DNA from: Ichthyophonus hoferi
Lineage: Eukaryota; Opisthokonta; Ichthyosporea; Ichthyophonida; Ichthyophonidae
Assembly: GCA_002751075.1 (NCBI GenBank)
Contig: NAOQ01000517.1
Span: forward strand, 7,828 to 42,098
DNA: 34,271 nt
Reading direction: 5' to 3'
Part shown: positions 9,690 to 20,306 of the stretch, piece by piece
Layout: each line of letters begins with the position of its first letter
Numbering within the stretch: position 1 is the stretch's first letter
Made by a program: the position numbers and the translations under genes
The notes under the pieces: generated by a model
What the model was told of the DNA's origin: nothing
Database searches by the model: none
The model's input: the letters and a program-made list of their open reading frames with translations, nothing else

Positions 9690-12600
9690 ATGTTTGGCAG
9701 GGAAAAAGATAAAGGTAATGCCTCACTACCCGAAACCTCCGAGGAGGAGGAGGACCCCAAACAAAAAGCCAGAGCTGCGTAAGTGTATGTACAAAGTTTT
9801 TTTATTTATAGAGTGGGTGGATAGATAAGATCGTTCTATGGTTACACGACACCTCAGATTGTTTTTTTGATTCCGATTTCGGTTTTAAGCCTACCAAGCT
9901 AATAACTTAGAATATATATATATATTGCTTAAGTATCCATCTAATGGTTGTATACACTGCAGGGCCGAAGACAAGATGATTCAGTTCAGGCGAGACCATC
10001 CGCGCTGGTACCATGTTCGCCCTGAGAATCCTACATTTTTACAGTAAGTTATTGACATCTTCACGTGTTCTCGTACACGCTCATATGCATATATATATAC
10101 ATTAATCATACTTTCATGTACATACGTTTACCTTGTACTGAAAGGCAACCTTCTCCCATCCCGCAGGCGCTTAGTGTTTCCCTTCTACGACAGCAAGTTT
10201 TATTTGGTCAGAATTTATGATAACTTCGGAATTCGATTTCTTGTATATCTTGTTAGTGTGTACCTGATGGTTAAGGGATTCACTTTTCAGTTAATTTATT
10301 ATGCTCAGATTCCCTACTTTTTAACATATATGAATGTATCTTCTACCAATTATCAAATTTTCCAAACTGTTGCTAGCGTACCCTGGTCTATGAAGCCATT
10401 TTGGGGAATTGTAAGCGACACTTTCCCCATTTTTGGTTACCATAAACGCTCCTATATCGTCATTGCTACAATGTTGGGTGTCACTTCTTTCTTTATATTG
10501 TCATGTAAGTATTCTTTTTTCTATTATCCTTTGCTAGGGCACAGAGTTATAGTTAAATACAAAAAAAAAAAAAAATATGAACAACAGAATATTATATATG
10601 CTATGTTCTCGAGTATTTAGAAGGAAATCTGGAAATAGACAAGTCACAGAGTAACTTTGCTAAGAACTATCACTGGTCATTTGAGCCAATTTTTAATGTT
10701 TTGAGGAATCGACATTAGACACCTGTAGAGATCAAAACGTGGCAAATATAGATATGTTAAGTAGAAAACTTGATTTATGCAGTGATGTAAAGCAACCTGA
10801 CAATTTACAAGTATCATGATATATATATTTATTCTCTTGAGTGCACATATAGTTTTACTTTAACATTCGCCTAAAGTTAACCATATTTATTTTATCTTCA
10901 GTTGCTGATTTGACTGCACCTATTGCGCCCGTGGCTGCTATCATGTTTTTCTTTGGAAATTTACAAATTAGTGTCGTTGATCTTCTGAGTGAGGCTAAAT
11001 ATGCCGAGATGATGGCTGCGGTAAGCATTGTTTCCCAGATCTCCTCTTCTATTCTTAAATTTTGATGATGGATTGCGGTTTTGGATATCTCATTGTGTTT
11101 TCTCTTTTTCTTTTTCTCGCGTATTGTAATACTTTAAGAGGACTTCACCAGAACAAGCATATTATTTGCCTTTCCTTGCCATTTTCCTTTTCTTGCATAT
11201 GCGTACGGTTTGGTTCTATCCAATGCTGACCTTCCATGTATTCCCTACAGAAACCAGAGACTAGCTCCGACGTTGTGTCCTGGGTGTGGGGTTGGTACTC
11301 ATTGGGTGGCTTGATTGCTACATGGGTGGTTGGACCTGTCGGAAACGCCTTTTCTGATACTCGTAACATCTGGATCCTAAGAATAATGTTTATTGTTAGC
11401 TTACCTCTACTTGGTAAGCCTTCTTTCTTATTTCCTTTTACACTAATAATTACTAGCTGCCAGCTTCTGATTTGTATCATTAATTCAAATTTGGTATTTA
11501 TTTATTTTAATTTAAAATATTCTTCAACAAGACCAATTCCCTTCTATTTTGTTTTTTGTAACTGGCCTTTTGATTCCACCTATAACAAATATTATACATA
11601 AACTTACCCACCTTTCGCCTTCTCTTTGCCTCCTTTAACAGCTCAAATTATTATTTTCGTGTGTTTGGGATGGAACGGAGATGAAAGACTTCCTGTAGGC
11701 CAAAGAGGTCCTCGCTATGAGAAGCTTCGCAAATTCAAGAAGCCATTTATTCTTGGAATGATTATTGGAACACTTGCCTTGGGTGTGGCTGTTATCAGTA
11801 TGGTCAACGGTTATGTGTGGTACAACGAACTGGCACCTAAAAACAGACTGCTTCCTGGTGTGTAATCCTTTTCTTCTATTTTTTTTTCCAAAAAAGAAAA
11901 AAGAAAATATATTGTTAGTACCATTCTCCAATACCTATTCTATATTAATGTTTCGCTCCAATTACTCCATCGTTTGGTATCGAATTAATATTTGCATTCT
12001 ATTTTCTCGTCCTATCTCTTACATATTCAATACTTTTTATGTACTGTTGGTGTGCGTTTTCTGATTATCTACATATAGAGTGCACTCTCAAGTTGGTAGA
12101 CCTTGATGCCATACCTCTAATTTTTAATTTAACTAAACATTGTCAGTGTACTAAAGATACTAACTAATGTTTTACCTACTCTTCCCTTTCAACAACCTCC
12201 TTTCATCTCCAATGCTATTCCCCTTTACACTATAGTCTTTGCCTTCGGTGTATTCTGCGGTGTTGTAATGATTGGCCTGGCTTTTTGGGCCTTCCCTAGA
12301 CCACTTGCCAATGTGGTGACATATTTATTTATTGCAACATTGTTATACATTAATATTAGCGGCGCCCTTACTACCTTTTATACTGCTTCGGAAGCATGTA
12401 TTCCCGGTGGTCCTCATTTCTCAAACACTTACTTCATTACTCTCTCCGGAACTGTTAGCTCTATATTCAGCGTAGTTGGTGTCATAGCTTTCCAGTCTAT
12501 TATGAGTGGCTGGCATTTCAGGTGTGTATGGCTATTTAAATCCTTTTTTCATGTTTACTTTCTCTTTTCTCTTTCAATTTCATCTGTACTGCCTATAATA

Positions 12601-13694
12601 AAAAGATATTACATCAATGCTATATAAACTGACTCGGGTCTTCCATTCAAATGTCCATATACACAGACCTTGCTTCTGGGTTTCTACAGTGTTGGCTGAT
12701 CTTGCCGGAGTAGTAGATATTATTATGATCAAGCGTTGGAATATTGTTGCACATATCCCCGATAAAGTCATGTACATGCTTGGAGATAACATTGTCCTAA
12801 ATATTTTAACTATGATCAACTACATGCCTAGTGTGGTGTTGATTTCTAAGATGTGCCCTAAAGGAATGGAGTCCACTATGTATGCCCTTTTGGCTGCCTA
12901 CTCGAACTTCGGAGGGGTAAGAGCCTTTCTTTATTTTATTATTCTTCTGTATATCATATTACATAAAACGTGACTTTTAAACGCATATGTCCCACAAAGC
13001 AGTATTCTCATTATTATTTTTTGGTTCTTGTTACTATCTCTAATAAAATGTATAGTATTTTCTTAACACCATTCCCCCCCTCTCCAGAGTGTGTCTTCGT
13101 CCATTGGTATATATATCCAACAAGCCATGGGTGTTATTCTGGTTGAATCCGGACCTTGTGATTATAAAAATTTAGCGCTTCTTACCTTCATTTGCCATAT
13201 CATTGTACCCCTGTTCACAATTCCTTTGACATTTGTTTTCATTCCTGATGTAAGTATTACTTATTACACACTTTTCTTGTCCTTTTTCTTTAATTGAACT
13301 GGGCTGTCTTATAATATATCCTGCTGCCTTTTTTATTTTTCTCTCCAATCTAGTTTTAATAGGATTGTATATTTTCCTCATTCCTTGTCTGATACCGTTC
13401 TCTATTTATTATTGTTTATTGTTGTATTTTATTCTGGGTTCTTAGTTTCCCTTGTAACATCTATATTTCACATTGCAGGCCTGCTTGACAGATAGTTTTG
13501 AGGAGCTGGGTCAACCCGAAGAGGAGGGCGTCGATGGAATTATTGAACCTCTTGAAGATGTTGAGTCGGTTGTGACAACAAATATCACTAACCCCTCCCC
13601 GGCTGTAGATTTAACCGAAAAGAGTGATGAAAAGGGAATGATTGCCCGGCAATCACAAATTAGACCTGATGTTGACATAGAACGTAATTATTGA
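9690..13694 (+). CDS. Folate-biopterin transporter family (FBT/BT1) membrane carrier, 10 exons
   Basis: Exons: 9690-9778, 9963-10043, 10167-10504, 10902-11020, 11251-11413, 11642-11857, 12236-12521, 12667-12916, 13088-13249, 13479-13694. They total 1920 bases, encoding 639 residues plus a TGA. All nine introns (123-397 bases) are GT-AG and every phase joins. The ATG is the only possible start, since an in-frame TAA lies at 9672. The product has an acidic and basic N-terminus of about 75 residues, then about 12 hydrophobic segments. Family hallmarks are PWSMKPFWGIVSD (129-141) and CPKGMESTMYALLAAYSN (494-511), followed by an acidic cytosolic tail (569-639). The known family is proton-driven MFS carriers of folates, biopterin or related metabolites in kinetoplastids, apicomplexans, plants and oomycetes. 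The exact substrate here is inference. Other family members transport S-adenosylmethionine, so a folate role is not certain. Confidence 0.95.
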
Positions 13695-15411
13695 GTCTAA
13701 GATCATATATCTGAACAACTGTATACTTTAAACAGACTTTAGAGTCCATCTTCAGTTAGCTTGTCCATCACATCACATATCCTCACTCATAACGCTGAAT
13801 ATAGTTATGATGGAGTTATTTATGGCTGTTCACTTCATTATCACTATCATCTCTAGGGTCTCAACACAACTCTGTAAATGACTTGAACCCTATAGGTCAC
13901 TGTGCATAGTGTTCTTCATTATTTTTTATCTTTACTACTCAGAAAGTGATGTGATAGTTTGCGTAATAATTAAGTACGTATGTATATCATGTCGCAAACT
14001 TGTTGAATAGCCCAACATTTAGAAATTTTACTTAGGAATATTAGCATTAACCATCTGTAATCCAAACAAAAACGTGTTTTTTATGAACGTTTATAGTCTG
14101 TTAAGAATGGAACTTTAAATACACCCTTAACTAATTTAAATAGCAGCACGTGTATTACCAAATAATTTAAATAAAGATTTGAAATGTTTAATTTTATGAA
14201 TGCTTTGGATAATGTGCTCCAATTTTCTAAAAGTACATTCCTTGAATAGGATTCGTGTCACATTTTTTTCTCAGTATGGTTGAATCAGTCTTTTATTATA
14301 AACTTAGTGAAGTAACATAAAATGACATTTTTGTACGTCCGCTTTTAGATTGAAGTTGTCAATAGATAGGCTTATATTTAATATTTCAAAAATAGACTAT
14401 GGTGGACTTACATTATTATGTTATCGGACTGTTCTAGCTTTTGATATGAGCCAGCCAGGAACTCCCATTTGAGGAACTAGTAGAGTAAAAGCCGATTAAA
14501 AACTCTACTTTATTTATAAATATGATTTTGGTTTTAGAGAATCTGTAGCCAACCCTTACCTTAAACATTCAATTATATATTTATTACATAGTTATAATAC
14601 AAATACATGCATTCATTTTTCTCATTGCTAACAAACTAATTGTTTAAGTATGAATATGCTTGTTTTGTCATATATTTTGCATGGTGTAATTCTTGTTGGA
14701 AATTCATACAAAATAGCCATTGCACCTTTACCATGTAGCAAATAGGTCTTGAGTTTAATTGGTCAGATGCCTATAATTTTTTTAAAATCTATTGCATAAT
14801 TATATAAGCCAGACTCGAACATAGGATGTATTTGATATTATTGAACAATATTTTATAAGACTGTATAGTTAGTTATATATGGTTGATTTTATCATGGGAA
14901 TCTACGTCAAGTAATAAAACTCACATATTAATTGCGTAAGTAAGTTGGGGAAATCATATGTTCTTAGCCAAACCAATAATAAAATATGCTGTTTCAAATA
15001 CACATATATTAACTGGTTTCAAATATAAAATAAAAATACCTCTTGCTCAAAAAAATTGTAATATAGTTGCCGTATCAACATAAATAGCCATTTCAAAAGC
15101 GGATAAGACCACACACACTGATGACTTCTTCTTGTAGCTGAGCCCCCTATATTGCACATTAAGAGCGCTCAAATAAAGGATACTTATATATAATCATATG
15201 TGCAGTAACTACACATAATTCTTTTTTTAACCCTATGCAAAAGCAGCAGCATTTTATTTATTTGCAAAAGTAGTTCATTACATTTATATTCTGATGGGTA
15301 TGGTTCGACAGATTCATTCCTGTGACCTTTATCCAATAATAATTGAAGGAATACCGAAATCAAGAGTGTAATACAGATGCGCTTCGGTTCATGTAGGTTC
15401 TTTCGGGGGAG
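13695..15411. other. AT-rich intergenic stretch with no gene seen
   Basis: This holds the 3' untranslated region of the transporter gene, followed by sequence with frequent stops in all frames. No repeat of note, RNA gene or conserved coding segment was recognised. Confidence 0.7.
14170..14175 (+). terminator. Possible poly(A) signal of the transporter gene
   Basis: AATAAA lies 476 bases after the TGA at 13694 and is the first perfect hexamer I found downstream. In such AT-rich DNA a chance match is quite possible. Confidence 0.3.
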
Positions 15412-15672
15412 TCAGCAAACGCTCATTAAATTTGTATTAGCTGAGATACTTTGTGGAAGACTAGAATGGTCTTTGGAAATTATTGCGTTGTGATGGTTAT
15501 TGGGCAAGGAAATCAGAGGGAGAGTAATCCGATTTGGGAATGAGTAGCTGTGCTTGTAAGAGGAATATGATATCTCTTCATGGAAGTCCCTCAACGCAGG
15601 GATGTCATGGTTGGTGGTATTGCTATTGTTGGTGGTGATAACCAGTTGATGGTCATTTGTTGTTGACCGCAT
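15412..15672 (-). CDS. Orphan ORF of 86 codons, product unknown
   Basis: An uninterrupted minus-strand frame runs from ATG (15670-15672) to TGA, with an in-frame stop shortly upstream. Composition is GC-richer than its surroundings. The product begins MRSTTNDHQLVITTNNSNTT and is rich in Asn, Ser, Thr and His, with no hydrophobic segment or recognised domain. Rejecting it as chance is not straightforward in AT-rich DNA, where 86 open codons are unusual. No splice junctions, paralogue or promoter support it. Confidence 0.3.
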   Translation of the reverse strand: MRSTTNDHQLVITTNNSNTTNHDIPALRDFHEEISYSSYKHSYSFPNRITLPLISLPNNHHNAIISKDHSSLPQSISANTNLMSVC

Positions 15673-16524
15673 ATTGTGGTTTGCCCGTGCCTAATTACTT
15701 CCACAGCTAGTATCTACTTATACCTACCAAGGTATCCCAGTTCAGCGTGGTTTGGTTCTCAATTAACAAGTCTAGATAAATTATTGTTAATATATATTAT
15801 AATTCACGGAAGAGTTCAATATTTTAAAATAACAAAACTAGAGTAATAACACCCTTATGATTGTTGATTGTTGATCAATTATCGCGTGAGCGAAATTCAC
15901 AAGAAAAAAGCTCTGCTTTTTGTAAGCATTGTTGACAATGCCTATTTACATATCGAGTTGTGGATGACTAATTAGATTCCTCCAACCTTTGAGATTGATA
16001 ATTATTGGTATTGGTATTAGTGAGTGTCCAATCAAGATATTTAATATTTAGATCCACCAATACTAAACTTAGGTAAGTGAAAGCAATATTGACCAATTCA
16101 AAGATTAATCAATTGGAATAATTTATAGTCAGATAAAATTAATAATTGTACCAGATGGATTGTTCTTTAAGCAGATAGATAACACATCACAGTGACATGC
16201 TAAAAAATAAGAGCATTTTTGTATAAACAAGATTTCTTATCTAAAGAATATTACTTGTTTAATATATTATATACATTATTGTATACCTGATCAAACATAA
16301 CCAACCAAATATATTTTAAATATATACTCCAGCATAATGTGTTGAATAAAATGACCAGTATCATACATAAATTACCTCAAAACTTTTTTAAGTTTGAATT
16401 TGATCAAACCGTTTCATTGTAGGTGTAGGAATTAACATATAATAAGAATTATAACAATAGAGTGGTTCTGTACACACTTCATTTATCATTAATAACCATA
16501 AAATGTATTAAATCAGCCAACTGA
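15673..16524. other. AT-rich intergenic stretch left of the assembly gap
   Basis: Nothing supportable is seen. The left end contains GCCCGTGCCTA (15683-15693), which also occurs at 6703-6713; eleven bases are too few to call a repeat. Confidence 0.6.
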
Positions 16525-16572
16525 NNNNNNNNNNNNNNNNNNNNNNNNNAAAAAAAAAAAAAAAAAAAAAAA
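16525..16572. other. Assembly gap of 25 N followed by poly(A)
   Basis: Positions 16525-16549 are N, and A residues fill 16550 to about 16572. The gap probably arose at a homopolymer or low-complexity tract, so its true size may differ from 25. Confidence 0.98.
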
Positions 16573-16769
16573 TTCAAATGTGAAAATAATATAACAATCT
16601 ACAGTAGTTCTAGTGACGTTCCCAGAGACTTTGGGTGCTTCAATCAGATGTGGCGCATAGCTCTGATCCGCTTTCACTAGGGAATGTTGAGATCATTATA
16701 TCTGATCGGAAAATTGGGATTGCGTTATTCACTACGATTCCCAATAGCTTATAGCTTCATGCGGTCTCA

Positions 16770-17170
16770 TGATCCAAAAGGATCCTACGGTTTTGGAGCG
16801 CCAAGAGCAAGTGGAATAATTGCATATTCAGTACACTATCCATTATAGTTATAGTATACACCTTTCTACACCCGGACAAGTTAATAGCTAGGTATATTAA
16901 CTTAATAAATTTATTAGTAGTATTATTATCAGTAGAAAGGTAGTATAGTTTAGTGAACTATGGTATGTATTTTTGGATGTAGACTTAGGTCAATCAGATA
17001 TGGCTTATAACATATAATACATTGAATTTTTTGGTATTTAACATTAAAGATTTAATAGTGTAAAATTGTTCGAGTATAAAAGAAAGTTAACTGTGCTAGC
17101 ATTCTTCATGGTTCTAGACATATGAACGACTAAAGTGAAAATCGGAAACTAATAAGTTAGATAATCAGTT
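16770..17170. repeat. Repeat block, second copy of 5440-5760
   Basis: It aligns in the same orientation with 5440-5760 through landmarks such as AACTTAATAAATTTATTAG, TTGTTCGAG and CCTGATTGG. The identity is moderate with small length differences. A TATA-like TATAAAAG lies at about 17076. No coding function was identified inside the block. Confidence 0.55.
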
Positions 17171-17655
17171 AGTGCCTGATTGGATTAAATTATTTGAGTC
17201 AGTTAAACTTTACTCAAGGAATCCAAATGAAAACAACTATCAATCCTAGGATATATCCATCTGGATAAAACTTACATTTCAGATTATCGTGATCTTCTTC
17301 GAGACCGTTCTATAGACCTAGGCGTTATATGTTACATTATTGAAATAGATAAAGACATTGGAATGATTGAAATAGCATGGTTGTTAAACTTGATGTTAAA
17401 TTAAGATTACCGTAAAGTTGTCTGTCCTAAGAATTCAATAATAAAAGCCCAAAGTTAAAACTAAGGCCTTTTGGTGATCGTAATCTAATCAAGAGCCATA
17501 ACTTTATGAAAGCTAATTACTATTATAGTCTTGTACCGCTAATCCAATGGTTCTACCGATTAATAGTTCTATGTACGAAAATACTAACCAATCATGGAGA
17601 GGTTAGTAACTAAGTACTTCACACAATTATAATTAATTAAATGTATATACGTACT

Positions 17656-17911
17656 AGCTTATTTATAACACAGATAAGACTGGAATTGTCAATGAGGCCA
17701 AAGCCTCACTTTCTGCCAACTCCACAGAAAGTATGAGAAAGGGAACTTACATATACTTAGATCCCAACTTCAACACTATCAACTACCAGACAGATAAAAC
17801 AGACCCAGAGACAGGAGAGATCTTGACCTCAGATAAGGAATTAGTCTGCAGGCACAATCAACTGACTGAGCCCAGAGAATTAAATGCAAATCATAATAGA
17901 AAGTTGAGATG
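17656..17911 (+). pseudogene. Coding segment of an unknown repeated family (IYLDPN peptide), locus 2
   Basis: A plus-strand frame is open for over 80 codons, GC-richer than its surroundings. It is preceded by an acceptor-like ATAACACAG (ends near 17672) and ends in TGA. Internal landmarks are GIVNEAKASLSANSTESMRK, YIYLDPNFNTINYQTDKTDP and ETGEILTS. The YIYLDPNFNTINYQT part recurs on the minus strand at 5780-5880 as QIYLDPNVNTIINYQT. The length change between copies is exactly one codon, which implies past selection on the protein. The hydrophilic product has no domain I recognise. It could be an exon of a living gene or a fragment of a dead element. Confidence 0.45.
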
Positions 17912-17958
17912 AGTTTGCTGTAAGAGAAGGCATGTATGACGCTTCTATCCTCAACTGT

Positions 17959-18188
17959 CTATTGCATTATTCTAAAAAAATGAGGAGTAACTATTGCCTC
18001 AATACGCTTAGATGTCACTGCATTAATAGCACAGTGTAAACAATCAGTGAGAGGCGCTAAGGATGGGTATATGTAATAGTTATTATTACTATTGAAAGTA
18101 ACTAAACAGTTCGTTATATTTACAATAAGAGAAAGATCTAAACACTGACAATTATAATTAAGTGCTAACACAGAACTAGACACTACAA
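17959..18188 (-). pseudogene. Coding relic of the same unknown family as 4643-4852, locus 2
   Basis: A minus-strand frame of about 74 codons is preceded by an acceptor-like ATTGTAG and the same TGTCTA start as locus 1, indicating an internal exon. Its peptide (begins SSSVLALNYNCQCLDLSLIV) shares LAL-x-Y, QC, NCL-x-T, APL, CAI and KRI with locus 1. The product is small, Asn- and Cys-containing, and unrecognised. The IYLDPN segment lies next to it on the opposite strand, whereas at locus 1 both parts are on the same strand. Confidence 0.45.
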
Positions 18189-18530
18189 TACAATATTATG
18201 GTTATGGAATACAGGTCCAGTACCTTTCAACCATCATTGAATGTATATATAAGATTTTGTAAGCAAATAATAAAAAATGTAAAGCTTTGTTTTTAATGGC
18301 TTACAAGTCATTAACCATTACTTTATTGGTTATTTTTACTTTTTCTATTTTTTCACAACCCTTGTTTGTTGCAGTATGTCAATCTAGCTGTGTTACATTT
18401 CTCAGTCCTAAATAGAAATGGTCATATAGATCTTCACTGGCGAATGCAATTTACCAACTCACATGAGACCAGTAAAGCCCACTAGAATTGCTTGATCATG
18501 ACTTGATCTAAATTTTCCAACTGGTCTAAC

Positions 18531-18861
18531 ATGTTTCTTTATTTGGACATATTTTTAGCTAATGTCCTCATCAATAGTTCAATAGCTCACGTTCCGTTAA
18601 TCTATATTGACAAATCATTTCATCTGGTTAAGAACGTCATTCAAACAACTAATATTGGACCAAGCATTTCATGGTTCACTTTTTACCAGCTTGGTGGCTG
18701 GGATTTGTCAAAAAATTTCTGGGAACCCCTGTAATACGGACAATATCAATCAATATACTCAGATTGCCTTTACAGCTATGAACAGCAGGCATTTTACTAA
18801 ACAAATTGAAAGCTGCAGAGTAATGGTTATAATAGTATATGAAAAGAAATATAAGCAATAA
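18531..18861 (+). other. Overlapping short ORFs, possible decayed coding segment
   Basis: Two plus frames overlap: 18531-18734 (67 codons) and 18607-18861 (84 codons, including CNTDNINQYTQIAFTAMNSR). Composition is more protein-like than neighbouring DNA, but no domain, splice pattern or second copy was found. Confidence 0.2.
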
Positions 18862-19722
18862 TAAAGCTTATTTTAAGGTGAATATATTTGTATGACCAAT
18901 TAAAAACATGAACAGCACTAAAATAATCATAAAACCATTTTATTCTTCAATCCACCGTATATTCTAATCATCTGATTTACATAAGCATATTATATTATTG
19001 CAACTAGTAGGTAGATTAAAGAGTCATATATAAGCTTAGATCGGTGTCTCTTTATTTGTCTTTTTATTTTAAATTAATATGGCAATAACGTGTTTGATTT
19101 TCTGTTGTTTATGCATTATTTGCCAATCACAGCTTATTTTGGCTTCCTGACAGAAATAATTATGCCGTAAATATAAAATAAATATATATTGTCTTACACA
19201 CAGATATAAACCTTGAATGTCAAATATATATTTATTATATCTTATATACAAAAATAAACCTTAAATGTAAACTTCAGATGCACCACATTAACAATAACTT
19301 CGAATTAAAACACTTCCTAGGTAAGCAATTATTTTTTAGCTGGATGTACAGTAGCAGAAGTAATAATAAGATAATAAAAGTCACCTATATATATATGCCT
19401 AAATGTACATATATGTTTGCATACATATTCTGTTACTATTCGTCTATGTATCAACATTAAAGAAATAATTCAAATACTCTTCAGTGAATCAAAACTATCT
19501 ATCTTCCCCAATCTCTGTGGATATCAGCATGTGTAATCATCATCTTACCCATGTTCAAGGTACCAGCTGCCTATTGAAAGCTGAGAATTTTGAATAGAAA
19601 CTCTGTTGGAACTAAGTTATTTACTATGCTTAGATGGATTATTCGTTGTTACTTTTATCATGGTTCTGACATCCAGTTATAGGTACCTATCAAGGTCAAT
19701 AAGAAGTTGTTATCAAACTACT

Positions 19723-19778
19723 GGCCAATGACGTAGTGGTAAAGCATTTCTTTCACACAATAAACCAGTTTGAAATTT
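19723..19778 (+). other. Weak tRNA-like or SINE-head-like patch
   Basis: TGACGTAGTGGTAAAGC resembles an A box with a tRNA D-loop. CCAGTTTGAAATTT, about 36 bases later, resembles a degraded B box. The acceptor and T stems do not pair, so this is not an intact tRNA gene. A tRNA-derived SINE remnant or chance are both possible. Confidence 0.2.
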
Positions 19779-20179
19779 AAATATATACTTATTTGGTGTT
19801 TTCACTAGACCCATACTCGAAATAGTGCGATGTTTCTAACCAACTCAAATTCTGCATACACATCCAATACTAATAAAAAACACGCAAAAAAAGCCTATAC
19901 TAGCCTATATGACAACAAGTAGTAATTAAATAAATAATCATAACTATAGTTAATTTGCCAATGTTGTATATGTAGCTATATTTGACAATTTTTTCATTCG
20001 TAATATTAAAGATTATTCACATACTTGTTAATATTTACCCGATCTATATTTATAAAGTTCAGGTGTACCAGACACAAGGACTATTTTTTAGAGGGTTTAT
20101 TTTATTATTTTATATTATAATAATATACCTTCCTTCCCTTTAATACGTTATTGTATTAACATTATTAACCCCATGTTAT

Positions 20180-20185
20180 TTTATT
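20180..20185 (-). terminator. Possible poly(A) signal of mL44
   Basis: On the minus strand this reads AATAAA, about 120 bases after the stop codon at 20307-20309. The placement is reasonable, but AT-rich flanks make chance matches common. Confidence 0.3.
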
Positions 20186-20306
20186 GTTGATTTTTATTAA
20201 TTTTAAAATATAATTATAGTTATACATAGGTTAGTAATACATTGCCCTTACATAATTATTAGTATTATAATTTTTTCAAAGCAATATTCAACCCATTAAC
20301 AGCAAA

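Larger units (their letters stand above)
18862..20306. other. AT-rich intergenic stretch downstream of mL44
   Basis: This holds the 3' flank of the minus-strand mL44 gene. No gene is seen. The only item worth noting is a tRNA-like patch near 19723-19778. Confidence 0.65.

Noticed and set aside
11145-13381. Minus-strand ORFs over the transporter gene
   Set aside because: They are antisense shadows of exons whose plus-strand frames join perfectly into a known carrier family.
14800-14830. GTTCGAGTC on the minus strand, resembling a tRNA B box
   Set aside because: No T-stem pairing, no A box at the right distance and no acceptor stem.
6703-15693. GCCCGTGCCTA shared by 6703-6713 and 15683-15693
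   Set aside because: Eleven bases without flanking similarity are not enough to infer a repeat or element end.
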